Source: Actinobacillus sp. (lineage in GTDB: Bacteria > Pseudomonadota > Gammaproteobacteria > Enterobacterales > Pasteurellaceae). Taken from it: DNA of 64,000 nucleotides. The stretch is from positions 16,164 to 80,163 of the forward strand of contig JAHHQZ010000003.1 of the NCBI GenBank assembly GCA_020026075.1. Reading direction: 5' to 3'. How positions within the stretch are numbered: the stretch's first letter is position 1; the number at the start of each line of letters is the position of its first letter. The translations under genes and the position numbers were made by a program. Under the pieces are notes generated by a model. That model worked only from the letters and a program-made list of their open reading frames with translations. It searched no databases and had not been told where the DNA came from. Positions 38,593-47,155 of the stretch are shown here, one piece after another.

Positions 38593-40611
38593 TTAATGGT
38601 CGCTTAGCATAAATTGAGCATCCAGTTCGTGGAGTTGATCCCTTGTGGCGGCAGCTTTTTCAAATTCGAGATCTTGGGCGTATTTGTACATTAACTGCTG
38701 TAAATTTTTACGTTGTTTTTGATAATCCGTGCTGGAAATAGGCTGTGGAACGTTTGGCTTTTCTGGCGTTTTTTTGCTGCTCGCTCGGGATTTTTTATTT
38801 GGACTTTGCCCAATATCCAAAAGTTCGCCCACTTTTTTGTTTAACCCCATTGGCACGATGCCGTTTTCTTCATTAAAACGCATTTGTTTTTCACGGCGGC
38901 GATTGGTTTCGCCGATGGCTTTTTCCATTGATGGCGTAATGCGATCCGCATACAAAATGGCTTTGCCGTGCAAATTACGCGCCGCACGTCCGATGGTTTG
39001 AATGAGCGAACGCTCGGAGCGTAAAAAGCCTTCTTTATCCGCATCCAAAATCGCCACCAAAGATACCTCTGGAATGTCCAGCCCCTCACGCAATAAGTTA
39101 ATGCCCACCAGCACATCAAACTCGCCTAAACGCAAGTCACGGATAATTTCCACTCGCTCGACCGTGTCAATATCCGAGTGCAAATACCGCACACGAATAT
39201 CGTGATCCGCTAAGTAATCCGTGAGATCTTCCGCCATTCGTTTGGTTAGCACCGTAACCAGCACACGCTCGTGATTATCCGCTCGTTGTCGGCATTCGGA
39301 AAGCAGATCATCCACCTGTGTCGCCACTGGGCGAACTTCAATTTCAGGATCCAGCAGCCCTGTTGGGCGGATCACTTGGTCAATCACTTCTTCCCCTGAA
39401 TGTTCCAGCTCGTAAGGGCCTGGTGTGGCAGAAACGTAGATCGTTTGCGGCGCTTGGGCGGCAAATTCTTCAAATTTCATTGGACGATTGTCCAACGCTG
39501 ATGGCAAACGAAAGCCATATTCAACGAGCGTTTCTTTTCTCGCTCGATCGCCACGATACATTCCGCCCACTTGCGGTACGGTAACGTGCGATTCATCAAT
39601 GACCAATAAGCCGTCCGCTGGCAAATAATCAAATAACGTTGGCGGTGGCGCACCCGCTGGACGATTGGATAAATAGCGTGAGTAATTTTCAATTCCTGAG
39701 CAATAGCCTAGCTCGTTCATCATTTCAATATCAAATTGTGTACGTTGCGTCAGGCGCTGCTCTTCCACGAGTTTATTTTCTTTTAATAAATATTCTCGGC
39801 GTTCAGCAAGCTCTGCTTTAATGCCTTCGATAGTGGCTAAAATTCGCTCACGTGGGGTTACGTAGTGGGTTTTCGGGTAGATAGTAAAACGTGGCACGCT
39901 ACCGAAACTCGTTCCTGTGAGTGGATCAAACAAGCTTAGGCGATCAATTTCATCATCAAACAATTCCACTCGCAATGCTTTATCGTCCGATTCCGCTGGA
40001 AAAATATCAATCACTTCGCCACGCACACGAAACGTGCCACGCTCAAAACTGTGATCGTTGCGTTTATATTGCAACTCTGCTAACTGGGCAAGAATTTCAC
40101 CCTGCGTAATCATCGCCCCTGTGCGTAAATGCAACATCATTTTCAAATAACTGTCTGGATCGCCTAGCCCATAAATGGCAGAAACAGAGGCAACCACGAT
40201 GGTGTCTCGCCGTTCTAGCAAGGCTTTTGTGGCGGATAAACGCATTTGCTCGATTTGATCATTCACGGAGGCATCTTTCTCAATGAAAGTATCGCTTGCT
40301 GGCACATAAGCCTCCGGCTGATAATAGTCATAATAAGACACAAAATATTCCACCGCATTTTCTGGAAAAAACGCTTTCATTTCGGCGTAGAGCTGAGCGG
40401 CTAGGGTTTTGTTAGGGGCTAAAATCATTGTGGGGCGGTTTTCTCTTGCAATCACATTCGCAATAGTGAATGTTTTTCCCGACCCTGTAACACCCAATAG
40501 GGTTTGATGTGCCAAACCAGCTTCAAGATTTTCTGTGATTTTTTCAATGGCTTGAATTTGATCCCCTGCGGGTTTGAACTCGGAATGTAAGATAAATGAT
40601 TTGCTTTTCAT
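38593..40611 (-). CDS. uvrB: Excinuclease ABC subunit UvrB
   Basis: DNA damage-verification helicase of nucleotide excision repair, 672 aa. Walker A is GVTGSGKT near residue 40, the beta-hairpin region [12 protein letters not shown] follows, and helicase motifs include [30 protein letters not shown] and QTIGRAARN. The C-terminal UVR domain that binds UvrC is at about 630-668. The length and domain order are normal. Confidence 0.97.
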   Translation of the reverse strand: MKSKSFILHSEFKPAGDQIQAIEKITENLEAGLAHQTLLGVTGSGKTFTIANVIARENRPTMILAPNKTLAAQLYAEMKAFFPENAVEYFVSYYDYYQPEAYVPASDTFIEKDASVNDQIEQMRLSATKALLERRDTIVVASVSAIYGLGDPDSYLKMMLHLRTGAMITQGEILAQLAELQYKRNDHSFERGTFRVRGEVIDIFPAESDDKALRVELFDDEIDRLSLFDPLTGTSFGSVPRFTIYPKTHYVTPRERILATIEGIKAELAERREYLLKENKLVEEQRLTQRTQFDIEMMNELGYCSGIENYSRYLSNRPAGAPPPTLFDYLPADGLLVIDESHVTVPQVGGMYRGDRARKETLVEYGFRLPSALDNRPMKFEEFAAQAPQTIYVSATPGPYELEHSGEEVIDQVIRPTGLLDPEIEVRPVATQVDDLLSECRQRADNHERVLVTVLTKRMAEDLTDYLADHDIRVRYLHSDIDTVERVEIIRDLRLGEFDVLVGINLLREGLDIPEVSLVAILDADKEGFLRSERSLIQTIGRAARNLHGKAILYADRITPSMEKAIGETNRRREKQMRFNEENGIVPMGLNKKVGELLDIGQSPNKKSRASSKKTPEKPNVPQPISSTDYQKQRKNLQQLMYKYAQDLEFEKAAATRDQLHELDAQFMLSDH

Positions 40612-41012
40612 TGGTTTTGCTACTTCTCTCTCAAAATAGGTATTAGTTTACCTATTTTTTTATTTAGAAAAAATAAAGCTGAACAATGAATTAAAAAAAT
40701 CAACGAAAAAAACAGTATTTTTTACAAATAAAAGCATTTACTTAGCATAACCATTTGATATTAAATAAAAAGATATTCTGTAATCAAAGTTACTAGGTTA
40801 TTGCTGATCCGTTACAGGTCAAAGGATGAAAGATTTTCTTTTTTGTTTTTCCACAAAGTTATCCACAGCCAGTGTGGATATAAAAATTCAAATTTTCTCT
40901 TTTTTATTTTTTGCTTAAAAATCCTGCTTTCATCAATGGAAAGCATTTTCCTTGTTGACAGAGAAATCTTTTCCCGTATAATAGCGACCTATCCTTGTGG
41001 TTAGAAGTTAAT
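40612..41012. other. AT-rich intergenic region with DnaA-box-like sites
   Basis: A 401-bp gap between the divergent uvrB and tRNA-Asn, very rich in A and T. It holds a consensus DnaA box TTATCCACA at 40859-40867, the near-match TTTTCCACA at 40847-40855 and an opposed near-match TGTGGATAT at 40873-40881. The tRNA promoter follows at 40955-40982. I see no credible gene in it; the 67-codon frame at 40801-41004 lacks support. Confidence 0.6.
40955..40982 (+). promoter_or_regulatory. Sigma-70 promoter of tRNA-Asn
   Basis: Consensus -35 TTGACA and -10 TATAAT hexamers separated by 16 bp, then a GC-containing discriminator AGCGACC. This is a strong stable-RNA type promoter whose transcript starts about 25 bases before the mature tRNA. 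Confidence 0.92.
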
Positions 41013-41088
41013 TCCTCCTTAGTTCAGTCGGTAGAACGGCGGACTGTTAATCCGTATGTCGCTGGTTCAAGTCCAGCAGGAGGAGCCA
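41013..41088 (+). tRNA. tRNA-Asn (GTT)
   Basis: A 76-nt tRNA with CCA encoded. The acceptor arm TCCTCCT pairs with AGGAGGA, the D-arm includes AGTTCAGTCGGTAGA, the anticodon loop CTGTTAATC has GTT, and the T-arm contains GGTTCAAGTCC. The GTT anticodon reads the asparagine codons AAC and AAU. Confidence 0.97.
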
Positions 41089-41145
41089 TTTTTTGGAATG
41101 TTTTTATTTGTCTCCTTTTATAAAAACCTTTATCCAAATACCCAG

Positions 41146-41175
41146 CCCGATTTCCTCCTTATCGGGCTGTTTTTT
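41146..41175 (+). terminator. Terminator after tRNA-Asn
   Basis: The stem AGCCCGAT with ATCGGGCT and loop TTCCTCCT-type spacer is followed by seven T residues. It lies between tRNA-Asn and the antiporter gene. Confidence 0.8.
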
Positions 41176-41200
41176 TATCTAAAAAACAACAGGCTTCCCT

Positions 41201-42184
41201 ATGTTCTTATCATTTACCGCCGTCATTATTGGGCTTGGGATTCTCGTTTGGAGTGCTGATTTTTTCATCGAAGGTGCAGCTAATCTCGCACGAGGCTTAG
41301 GAATGTCCCCTTTACTCATTGGTATTATCATCATCGGCTTTGGCACATCAGCGCCAGAACTCGTCGTTTCTGCGTTATCCAGCCTAAACAATGCCCCTGC
41401 GGTGGCACTCGGCAATGCTTACGGCTCAAACATTACCAACATCGCTTTAATTTTAGGGGTAACGGCGCTCATTAAGCCCATTACCGTCAATTCCAGCATT
41501 TTGAAAAAAGAGCTACCTATTTTGCTCGGCATCACCCTGTTTGCCGCCTATCAAATTTCAGACAACGACCTTTCTCGTTTAGATGCGTGGGGATTGCTTG
41601 CAGTATTTACGGTTTATATGGGGTTCACTATTTTTGAGGCGAGTCGCAAAAAACAGCCTAGCGATCAAACCGATAAGTTTGTTACGGAAACGGTTGCCGA
41701 AACCCAAGCTGTACCGCCCCTTTCCACTGTTCGAGCCTTAACCTATATGATTTTGGGTTTAGCCGCTTTGATGGCAAGCTCCCAAATTTTAGTGTGGGGA
41801 GCAATAAATATCGCCAAATATTTCGGCGTAAGCGATTTAATCATCGGCTTAACCATTGTGGCTATCGGCACTTCCCTGCCTGAACTTGCTACCTCCATCG
41901 TGGCAGCACGCAAAGGGCAAACCGACCTCGCAGTGGGCAATATTATCGGCTCCAATTTATTCAACACGCTGGCGGTCGTAGGTATCGCAGGTGCGATTAA
42001 ACCGACGCTTCTCGCCCCCGAAGTTTTCAGCCGAGATATGATGACCATCATCGGCCTCACTGTCGCTTTATTTGTACTTGGCTACGGCTTTAAAAAAGTA
42101 GGTAAAATCTCACGTTTCGATGGTCTACTTTTGTTCGCAGCCTACATTGCCTACAACGCTTGGCTAGTTAAAGACATTATTTAA
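41201..42184 (+). CDS. Ca2+/Na+ antiporter, YrbG family
   Basis: A 327-aa inner-membrane cation/Ca2+ exchanger with two inverted halves of five helices. Each half carries the alpha repeat: GFGTSAPELVVS then GNAYGSNITNIALILG in the first, and AIGTSLPELATS then GNIIGSNLFNTLAVVG in the second. This matches E. coli YrbG (325 aa). It follows tRNA-Asn by 112 bp; between them is a short GC stem (GCCCGAT with ATCGGGC, 41146-41167) with a T-run that probably terminates the tRNA transcript. Confidence 0.9.
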   Translation: MFLSFTAVIIGLGILVWSADFFIEGAANLARGLGMSPLLIGIIIIGFGTSAPELVVSALSSLNNAPAVALGNAYGSNITNIALILGVTALIKPITVNSSILKKELPILLGITLFAAYQISDNDLSRLDAWGLLAVFTVYMGFTIFEASRKKQPSDQTDKFVTETVAETQAVPPLSTVRALTYMILGLAALMASSQILVWGAINIAKYFGVSDLIIGLTIVAIGTSLPELATSIVAARKGQTDLAVGNIIGSNLFNTLAVVGIAGAIKPTLLAPEVFSRDMMTIIGLTVALFVLGYGFKKVGKISRFDGLLLFAAYIAYNAWLVKDII

Positions 42185-42196
42185 TCTCTCAATAAC

Positions 42197-42240
42197 AAGG
42201 CTGGCATTTTCGCCAAAATTTTATAGGAAATTCCCGCCTT
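42197..42240. repeat. Dispersed palindrome, copy 12 (degenerate)
   Basis: Degenerate copy with arms AAGGCTGGCATTTTC and GAAATTCCCGCCTT, 13 bp after the antiporter gene. A second copy follows about 110 bp later, the only closely spaced pair in the window. Confidence 0.8.
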
Positions 42241-42352
42241 GCTATTGTGCTGAAATGCCCACCCTACTTTCTCCGTATCCTTTTCCTGCTGTATAGAAAA
42301 GACAGTAAAGAAAATTCTAAATTCGTGATCGAGAAAGGAATAAAGGAAAGAA

Positions 42353-42396
42353 AACGCCGGAATTTTTGACAAAATTTTTGCAAAAATTCCGGCGTT
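42353..42396. repeat. Dispersed palindrome, copy 13
   Basis: Inverted repeat with arms ACGCCGGAATTTTTG and CAAAAATTCCGGCGTT, 23 bp past the stop of the DUF305 gene on the minus strand. The 110 bp between it and copy 12 hold nothing I recognise. Confidence 0.9.
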
Positions 42397-42419
42397 GGTT
42401 TATTTCGAGAAATCAAAAA

Positions 42420-43064
42420 CTATTTCGCTAAGTCAGCGTTTGCTTTCAGCCACGCTTGCATTTCTTTGATTTCTTTATCTTGTGAGCGAATGATGTTTTT
42501 CGCTAATTGACGCATTTGCGGGTTTTTACCATATTGTAATTCCACTTTTGCCATCGCAACGGCACCCACGTGATGTGGCAACATTCCTGCGGCAAAAGCG
42601 TAGTCCGCATTATCGTAAGACATTCCGTGCATCATATGTTGGTTCATTGCCATCATCGCCCCTTTTAATTCAGCGTGCATCGCAATGCTTTGTGCATTCG
42701 CTTTTTGGCTGGCATCTTTTTTGTGTGCAGCAAGCCATTGTTGCATTTCTTTAATTTCTTTGTCTTGCGCTGCAATAATATTAGTGGCGAGTTGACGCAT
42801 TTGCGGATTTTTACCGTATTGCAATTCCACTTTTGCCATATCTACTGCACCCACGTGGTGTGGCAACATTCCAGCAGCGAAAGCATAGTCTGGATTATTA
42901 AACGCCATTCCAGCGTGCATATTGGTCGCCATCGTGTGCATTGAGGTTTTCAATGTTTGATGCATTGCCATTGCTTGGCTGTCCATTGCTGGTTTAGACA
43001 CGGAGCAAGCACTTAACATTACCGCGCCAGCGGCTAAGATGGCTAATTTTGTTGTTTTTTTCAT
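42420..43064 (-). CDS. DUF305 lipoprotein with duplicated domain
   Basis: A 214-aa exported lipoprotein: the signal ends LSAC with lipidated Cys20. The mature part is two near-identical DUF305 (ferritin-like, four-helix) repeats, each with FAAGMLPHHVGAV, AKVELQYGKNPQMRQLA and QDKEIKEMQ. Both repeats are rich in Met and His (MHAGM, MNQHMMHGM), a composition suited to copper binding. It is divergent from the copper chaperone/ATPase genes across a region with CueR-type promoters. A periplasmic copper-binding role is inferred, not known. Confidence 0.85.
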   Translation of the reverse strand: MKKTTKLAILAAGAVMLSACSVSKPAMDSQAMAMHQTLKTSMHTMATNMHAGMAFNNPDYAFAAGMLPHHVGAVDMAKVELQYGKNPQMRQLATNIIAAQDKEIKEMQQWLAAHKKDASQKANAQSIAMHAELKGAMMAMNQHMMHGMSYDNADYAFAAGMLPHHVGAVAMAKVELQYGKNPQMRQLAKNIIRSQDKEIKEMQAWLKANADLAK

Positions 43065-43094
43065 TGTGTGTTTTCCTTTTATTCAATCAATTTA

Positions 43095-43116
43095 ACCTAC
43101 CCCTGTTGGGTTAGGT
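43095..43116 (-). promoter_or_regulatory. Inverted repeat in the DUF305 gene leader
   Basis: ACCTACCCC and GGGTTAGGT form an inverted repeat around TGTT, between the predicted -10 and the start of the DUF305 gene. Its arms resemble the half-sites of the nearby CueR-type operators, so it may be an extra operator or a leader hairpin. Confidence 0.4.
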
Positions 43117-43121
43117 AGCGC

Positions 43122-43152
43122 AGTGTAAAGTTTTACCCTAGGTTAAGGTCAA
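43122..43152 (-). promoter_or_regulatory. CueR/MerR-type promoter toward the DUF305 gene
   Basis: Reading leftward: -35 TTGACC, exactly 19 bp, then -10 TACACT. The spacer carries the dyad TTAACC-TA-GGGTAA. Overlong 19-bp spacing with a dyad between the hexamers is the mark of promoters untwisted by MerR-family activators such as CueR. Confidence 0.72.
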
Positions 43153-43182
43153 GCATTATTTTTGAAATTAATAAAAAAATAG

Positions 43183-43213
43183 TTGACCTTAACCATTAGT
43201 CAAGGTTTACACT
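43183..43213 (+). promoter_or_regulatory. CueR-type promoter of the copZ-copA genes
   Basis: -35 TTGACC, a 19-bp spacer, and -10 TACACT. The dyad ACCTT...AAGGT spans the spacer, closely like the E. coli copA promoter. Copper-dependent activation by a CueR homologue is expected; no such regulator gene is in the window. Confidence 0.8.
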
Positions 43214-43274
43214 AAGCGGCGTTTTTTAAAGCAACACTTAATTTCGTATCGTTTCATAAAAAGGGAGCAAAAAA

Positions 43275-43679
43275 ATGAAAACAACAATCTTAACATTAAG
43301 CGAATTATCTTGTGGCCATTGCGTAGCAAGTACTAAAAAAGCCCTTGAAGCCGTACCAGGCGTAGAAAGTGCTGATGTGACTTTGGATAAAGCAGTGGTT
43401 GTCGGCGATGTAGACGCTCACGCCTTGATAAAAGCTGTCGCAGATGCAGGCTATAAAGCTGAACTTGCGCACGATGATCACAAAGTGGAATTAGCATTAA
43501 GCGACTTATCTTGCGGTCATTGCGTGGCAACCACGAAAAAAGCCCTTGAAGCAGTAAATGGCGTGCGTCACGTGGAAATTACGGTCGATCACGCAACCGT
43601 TACAGGCGATGCGGATCCGCAAGCGTTAATCAATGCGGTGAAAGCGGCGGGTTACAACGCTAAATTAGCGGAAAAGTAA
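43275..43679 (+). CDS. Two-domain heavy-metal-binding (CopZ-like) protein
   Basis: A 134-aa protein made of two HMA (ferredoxin-like) domains in tandem. Each has the metal-binding motif SCGHC (Cys13/Cys16 and Cys80/Cys83) followed by VAxTKKALEAV; the two repeats are nearly identical, which indicates a recent duplication. It would carry Cu(I) to CopA or serve as its N-terminal domain. The ORF ends GGAAAAG-TAA, and the -1 frame is open from there into copA, so a fused CopA with three HMA domains may be made by frameshifting. Start at 43275 after AAGGGAG. Confidence 0.88.
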   Translation: MKTTILTLSELSCGHCVASTKKALEAVPGVESADVTLDKAVVVGDVDAHALIKAVADAGYKAELAHDDHKVELALSDLSCGHCVATTKKALEAVNGVRHVEITVDHATVTGDADPQALINAVKAAGYNAKLAEK

Positions 43680-43749
43680 CCGCCCTATCACAGGAAGAAT
43701 CAGAAAATCATCAAAAATTCCAGCCTGAGCCTGCAACAACGCAGGCTCA
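43670..43749 (+). other. Possible -1 frameshift site joining the CopZ-like ORF to copA
   Basis: GGAAAAG at 43670-43676 directly precedes the TAA stop of the upstream ORF. The -1 frame is open from 43664 and reads without stop into copA as VTALSQEESENHQKFQPEP and onward, a plausible hydrophilic linker. Downstream, TGAGCCTGC (43726-43734) and GCAGGCTCA (43741-43749) form a perfect 9-bp stem. The stem is about 50 nt away, further than usual for a stimulator. An assembly or real single-base indel is the alternative. Confidence 0.5.
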
Positions 43750-43759
43750 TCCTGATCCT

Positions 43760-46021
43760 GTGGTAGGGCAAAACACGGCAGATGATACCGCTAACGATGA
43801 ACAAACAATGCTGTTGCTTGAAGGTATGAGCTGTGCAGCTTGCGTGTTAAAAGTGCAAAAAGCCTTAGAAAGTGTACCGAACGTGCATAAAGTGCAAGTG
43901 AACTTAGCGGAAAACACTGCGTTAGTTTCAGGCAGTGGTAATGATCAAGCGGCACTGGTGGCCGCCGTTAAAAATATCGGCTACGGTGCGGAAGTCATCG
44001 AAGATGAAAAAGTGCGCCGTGAACGTCAACAAGAACTGGCACAAAAAGAACTGAAAAGTCGCCGCTGGCAAAGTATTCTTGCCATCGTGGTTGGCTTTGG
44101 GCTGATGATTTGGGGCTTTTTTGACAAAATGAGCGTTACTCCGCAAAACCAATGGTTCTGGGCTTGTATCGGTTTTGGCGTGTTGATTGTGATGATTATT
44201 ACAGGCGGTCATTTCTATGTGAAAGCGTGGAAAAACCTACGCCAAAAATCATCCACAATGGATACGCTGGTGTCGCTCGGCACGGCAAGTGCGTGGATTT
44301 ACTCCATTTTTGTGGTGTTTCACCCTGACTTTTTCCCTGCACAATCACGTCATTTGTATTTTGATGCGGCGGTGATGATCATCGGTTTGATCAACTTCGG
44401 CAAAATGTTGGAGCTTAAAGGTAAACAGCATTCTTCCAAAGCCCTTGAACGCTTGTTGGATTTAACGCCAGCGAACGCCATTGTGGTTACGGAAAATGGC
44501 GAGCAGTCTATGCCGTTATCTGAGGTGAAATCAGGAATGATTTTGCGTTTACAAACTGGTGAACGAGTTCCTGTGGACGGCGTGGTTACGCAAGGTGCTG
44601 GCTGGCTGGATAAAAGTATGCTCACAGGCGAACCTATCGCTGAAGAAAAACAAGTGGGCGATAAAGTCAGTGCAGGTACGCTATTAACTGACGGCTCATT
44701 GCTGTTCCGTGCTGAACAAGTGGGCAATCAAACCCGTTTAGCAAACATTATTAAACTGGTTCGCCAAGCACAAAGTAGTAAACCACCAATCGGTCAGCTT
44801 GCGGATAAAGTGGCATCTATTTTCGTGCCAACGGTCATTTCCATCGCCATTTTAGCAGGCTTGATTTGGTACTACGTGGGGCCAGCACCGCATTTATCTT
44901 ACGCTTTTGTAATTTTCACTACCGTGCTAATTATCGCTTGTCCTTGTGCCTTAGGGCTTGCAACGCCAATGTCAATTATTGCTGGGGTTGGGCGTGCAGC
45001 GGAAGTGGGCGTATTGGTGCGTAATGCCGATGCCCTACAAAAAGCCGCCAAAGCGGATACATTGGTATTCGACAAAACCGGTACGCTCACCAAAGCAGAA
45101 CCACGCATTACCGCCTTGCATTGCTATGGTCGTTACCAAGAAAATGAAGTGATTCACCTTGCAGCGAGCCTTGAACAAGGAGCAAGCCATCCGCTTGCGA
45201 AAGCCATTGTGCAACGTGCAGAAGAACAACAGCTAACGCTAGATACCCTAAATAACTTCGCTACATTAAAAGGCTTAGGGGTACGAGGCACGGTGAACGG
45301 TCATCAATTAGTTTTAGGTAATCACCGCTTTATGCAAGATGAAGGTGTGAATACCGAGCAAGCCTTAGCGGTTTACCACGAAGAAAGCGAACATGGTGCC
45401 ACAGTGATTTTCTTCGCCATTGATGGTGAACTAGCAGCGCTTATCGTGGTGAGCGATCCATTGCGTGACGACAGCAAAGCTGCGATTGCTCGCTTGAAAA
45501 AACAGGGCTATCACTTAGTGATGCTTACAGGCGACCAAGAAAAAACCGCACAATATATTGCCAACGAACTCGGCATTGATGAAGTTGTGGCAGGCGTATT
45601 GCCAGAAGGCAAAGTGCAAACAGTAGAAGCATTACAACGTGCTGGGCGTAAAGTGGTGATGGTCGGTGATGGCATTAACGATGCCCCAGCGCTTGCCCTT
45701 GCAGATGTGAGTATCGCAATGGGTGGTGGTTCTGACGTGGCCATCGAAACCGCAGAATTAACCCTAATGAACCCAAGCGTGAACACCGTTGCGGATGCGC
45801 TCGTGCTATCCAAAGGCATTTTGCACAACATTAAAGAAAACCTATTCGGTGCTTTTGTGTACAATATTATTTGTATCCCATTGGCCGCAGGGATCTTATA
45901 TCCACTATGGGGCATTTTAATCAACCCAATGTGGGGTGCTGCGGCAATGGCGTTGTCATCTTCAACCGTTGTGTTAAACGCCAATCGCTTGTTACGCTCT
46001 AATGTGCGCCGTGATCAATAA
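43760..46021 (+). CDS. copA: Copper-exporting P1B-type ATPase CopA
   Basis: Inner-membrane P-type ATPase that pumps Cu(I) out of the cytoplasm. This ORF of 753 aa has one HMA domain (GMSCAAC, Cys25/Cys28), about eight membrane helices, the ion-channel motif CPC in IIACPCALGLATP, the phosphorylation site DKTGTLT, the HP motif in GASHPLAKA, and MVGDGINDAPALA. No well-placed ATG or ribosome-binding site exists: the GTG at 43760 lacks a Shine-Dalgarno sequence and the next ATG is at 43808. It is likely expressed as a -1 fusion with the upstream HMA ORF, or by translational coupling. Confidence 0.93.
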   Translation: MVGQNTADDTANDEQTMLLLEGMSCAACVLKVQKALESVPNVHKVQVNLAENTALVSGSGNDQAALVAAVKNIGYGAEVIEDEKVRRERQQELAQKELKSRRWQSILAIVVGFGLMIWGFFDKMSVTPQNQWFWACIGFGVLIVMIITGGHFYVKAWKNLRQKSSTMDTLVSLGTASAWIYSIFVVFHPDFFPAQSRHLYFDAAVMIIGLINFGKMLELKGKQHSSKALERLLDLTPANAIVVTENGEQSMPLSEVKSGMILRLQTGERVPVDGVVTQGAGWLDKSMLTGEPIAEEKQVGDKVSAGTLLTDGSLLFRAEQVGNQTRLANIIKLVRQAQSSKPPIGQLADKVASIFVPTVISIAILAGLIWYYVGPAPHLSYAFVIFTTVLIIACPCALGLATPMSIIAGVGRAAEVGVLVRNADALQKAAKADTLVFDKTGTLTKAEPRITALHCYGRYQENEVIHLAASLEQGASHPLAKAIVQRAEEQQLTLDTLNNFATLKGLGVRGTVNGHQLVLGNHRFMQDEGVNTEQALAVYHEESEHGATVIFFAIDGELAALIVVSDPLRDDSKAAIARLKKQGYHLVMLTGDQEKTAQYIANELGIDEVVAGVLPEGKVQTVEALQRAGRKVVMVGDGINDAPALALADVSIAMGGGSDVAIETAELTLMNPSVNTVADALVLSKGILHNIKENLFGAFVYNIICIPLAAGILYPLWGILINPMWGAAAMALSSSTVVLNANRLLRSNVRRDQ

Positions 46022-46050
46022 ACGCTGTTCGTTATAACCCTTAAATTAAA

Positions 46051-46092
46051 AGACCGGAATTTTTGACGAAATTTTGTCAAATATTCCGGCCT
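46051..46092. repeat. Dispersed palindrome, copy 14
   Basis: Inverted repeat with arms AGACCGGAATTTTTG and GTCAAATATTCCGGCCT between convergent copA and mglC; a probable bidirectional terminator. Confidence 0.9.
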
Positions 46093-46115
46093 TCGTTTTA
46101 TGGGCAAGTGTCGGT

Positions 46116-47132
46116 TTATTTTTTCTTCGCATATTTCAAGCTGTCAATAGCCACAGCGAAGACGATAATGCTACCTTTGATGATGTATTGCCAGTATGGG
46201 TTTACGCCGATGTAGGTTAAGCCGTAGTTGATAACGGTGAAAATCAGCACGCCTGTGACTACGCCGAGTACAGTTCCCACACCACCAGCGAAGGATACGC
46301 CACCCACCACGCAAGCGGCGATGGCATCCAGTTCGTACATAAAACCTAAGTTGTTGGTTGCAGAACCAATACGCCCAGCCTCTAACATTCCGCCGAAGGC
46401 GTAAAGCATACCTGCGATCATATACAGCGCCATTAGGTTGCGAGTTACGTTTACCCCTGACACACGTGCCGCTTCTGGGTTGCCGCCGATGGCGAAAATG
46501 TTTTTACCAAAGCGGGTTTTGTTCCACATAATCCACACTAAAACGGCGATCACAATAGCGTAAATGGTGATGTAGGAAAGCTTAAAGCCGCCCCGTCCGC
46601 CAATGCGAATAAAGCCTTGTGCGAATTCAGAGAAAGCATCGCTAAACCCTGCGATTGGCGAGGCACCTACGGCATCGTAATACAACGAGTTCAGCCCGTA
46701 GACCACAATCATCGTACCGAGCGTGGCGATAAACGGCGTTACGTTTAAAATGGCGATGACAAAACCGTTGATCAAACCAATCACCGCCCCAATGCCGCAG
46801 ACGGTTAAAATTACAACGGGAATTGGAATTTCCCCTAAGTTTGGGAACACACGGTTCATATTATCCATTGCTTGAAGGAATGTGGCAGACACGACCGCAG
46901 CCAGCCCCACTTGACGACCAGCGGATAAATCCGTCCCTTGCGTAATCAGCAAACCTGCCACGCCGAGTGCGATAATTAAACGCACAGAGGATTGGGTTAA
47001 AATGTTACTGAAATTCCGTAAGCTCAAAAAGCTGGAATCTTGAAAGATAATAATCGCTAATAAAATCAACAAAACAAAATAAATGGCATTTTGCTTTAAA
47101 AGTTCTAAGGTTTTGTTTTGGGTGGTCGACAT
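46116..47132 (-). CDS. mglC: Galactose/methyl-galactoside ABC permease MglC
   Basis: Membrane permease of the MglBAC importer, 338 aa, with about eight to ten helices and the BPD_transp_2 motif GVNVTRNLMALYMIAGMLYAFGG. The segments ITQGTDLSAGRQVGLAAVV and DAIAACVVGGVSFAGGVGTV match E. coli MglC and RbsC-type permeases. The ATG at 47132 is preceded by GGGG; the longer frame reaches 47156 and overlaps the mglA stop. It is the last gene of the mglBAC operon. Confidence 0.93.
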   Translation of the reverse strand: MSTTQNKTLELLKQNAIYFVLLILLAIIIFQDSSFLSLRNFSNILTQSSVRLIIALGVAGLLITQGTDLSAGRQVGLAAVVSATFLQAMDNMNRVFPNLGEIPIPVVILTVCGIGAVIGLINGFVIAILNVTPFIATLGTMIVVYGLNSLYYDAVGASPIAGFSDAFSEFAQGFIRIGGRGGFKLSYITIYAIVIAVLVWIMWNKTRFGKNIFAIGGNPEAARVSGVNVTRNLMALYMIAGMLYAFGGMLEAGRIGSATNNLGFMYELDAIAACVVGGVSFAGGVGTVLGVVTGVLIFTVINYGLTYIGVNPYWQYIIKGSIIVFAVAIDSLKYAKKK

Positions 47133-47155
47133 TGTTTTTCCCCTATGATTAAGCA

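Noticed and set aside
40801..41004. 67-codon open frame upstream of tRNA-Asn
   Set aside because: It overlaps the DnaA-box-like cluster and the tRNA promoter and has no ribosome-binding site or recognisable product.
40612..41012. Chromosomal origin oriC
   Set aside because: Only three DnaA-box-like sites, no recognisable unwinding 13-mers, and the flanks (uvrB, tRNA-Asn) are not known origin neighbours.
43760..46021. copA as a frameshifted pseudogene
   Set aside because: All catalytic motifs are intact and the junction encodes a plausible linker, so programmed frameshifting or coupling fits better; an indel cannot be excluded.
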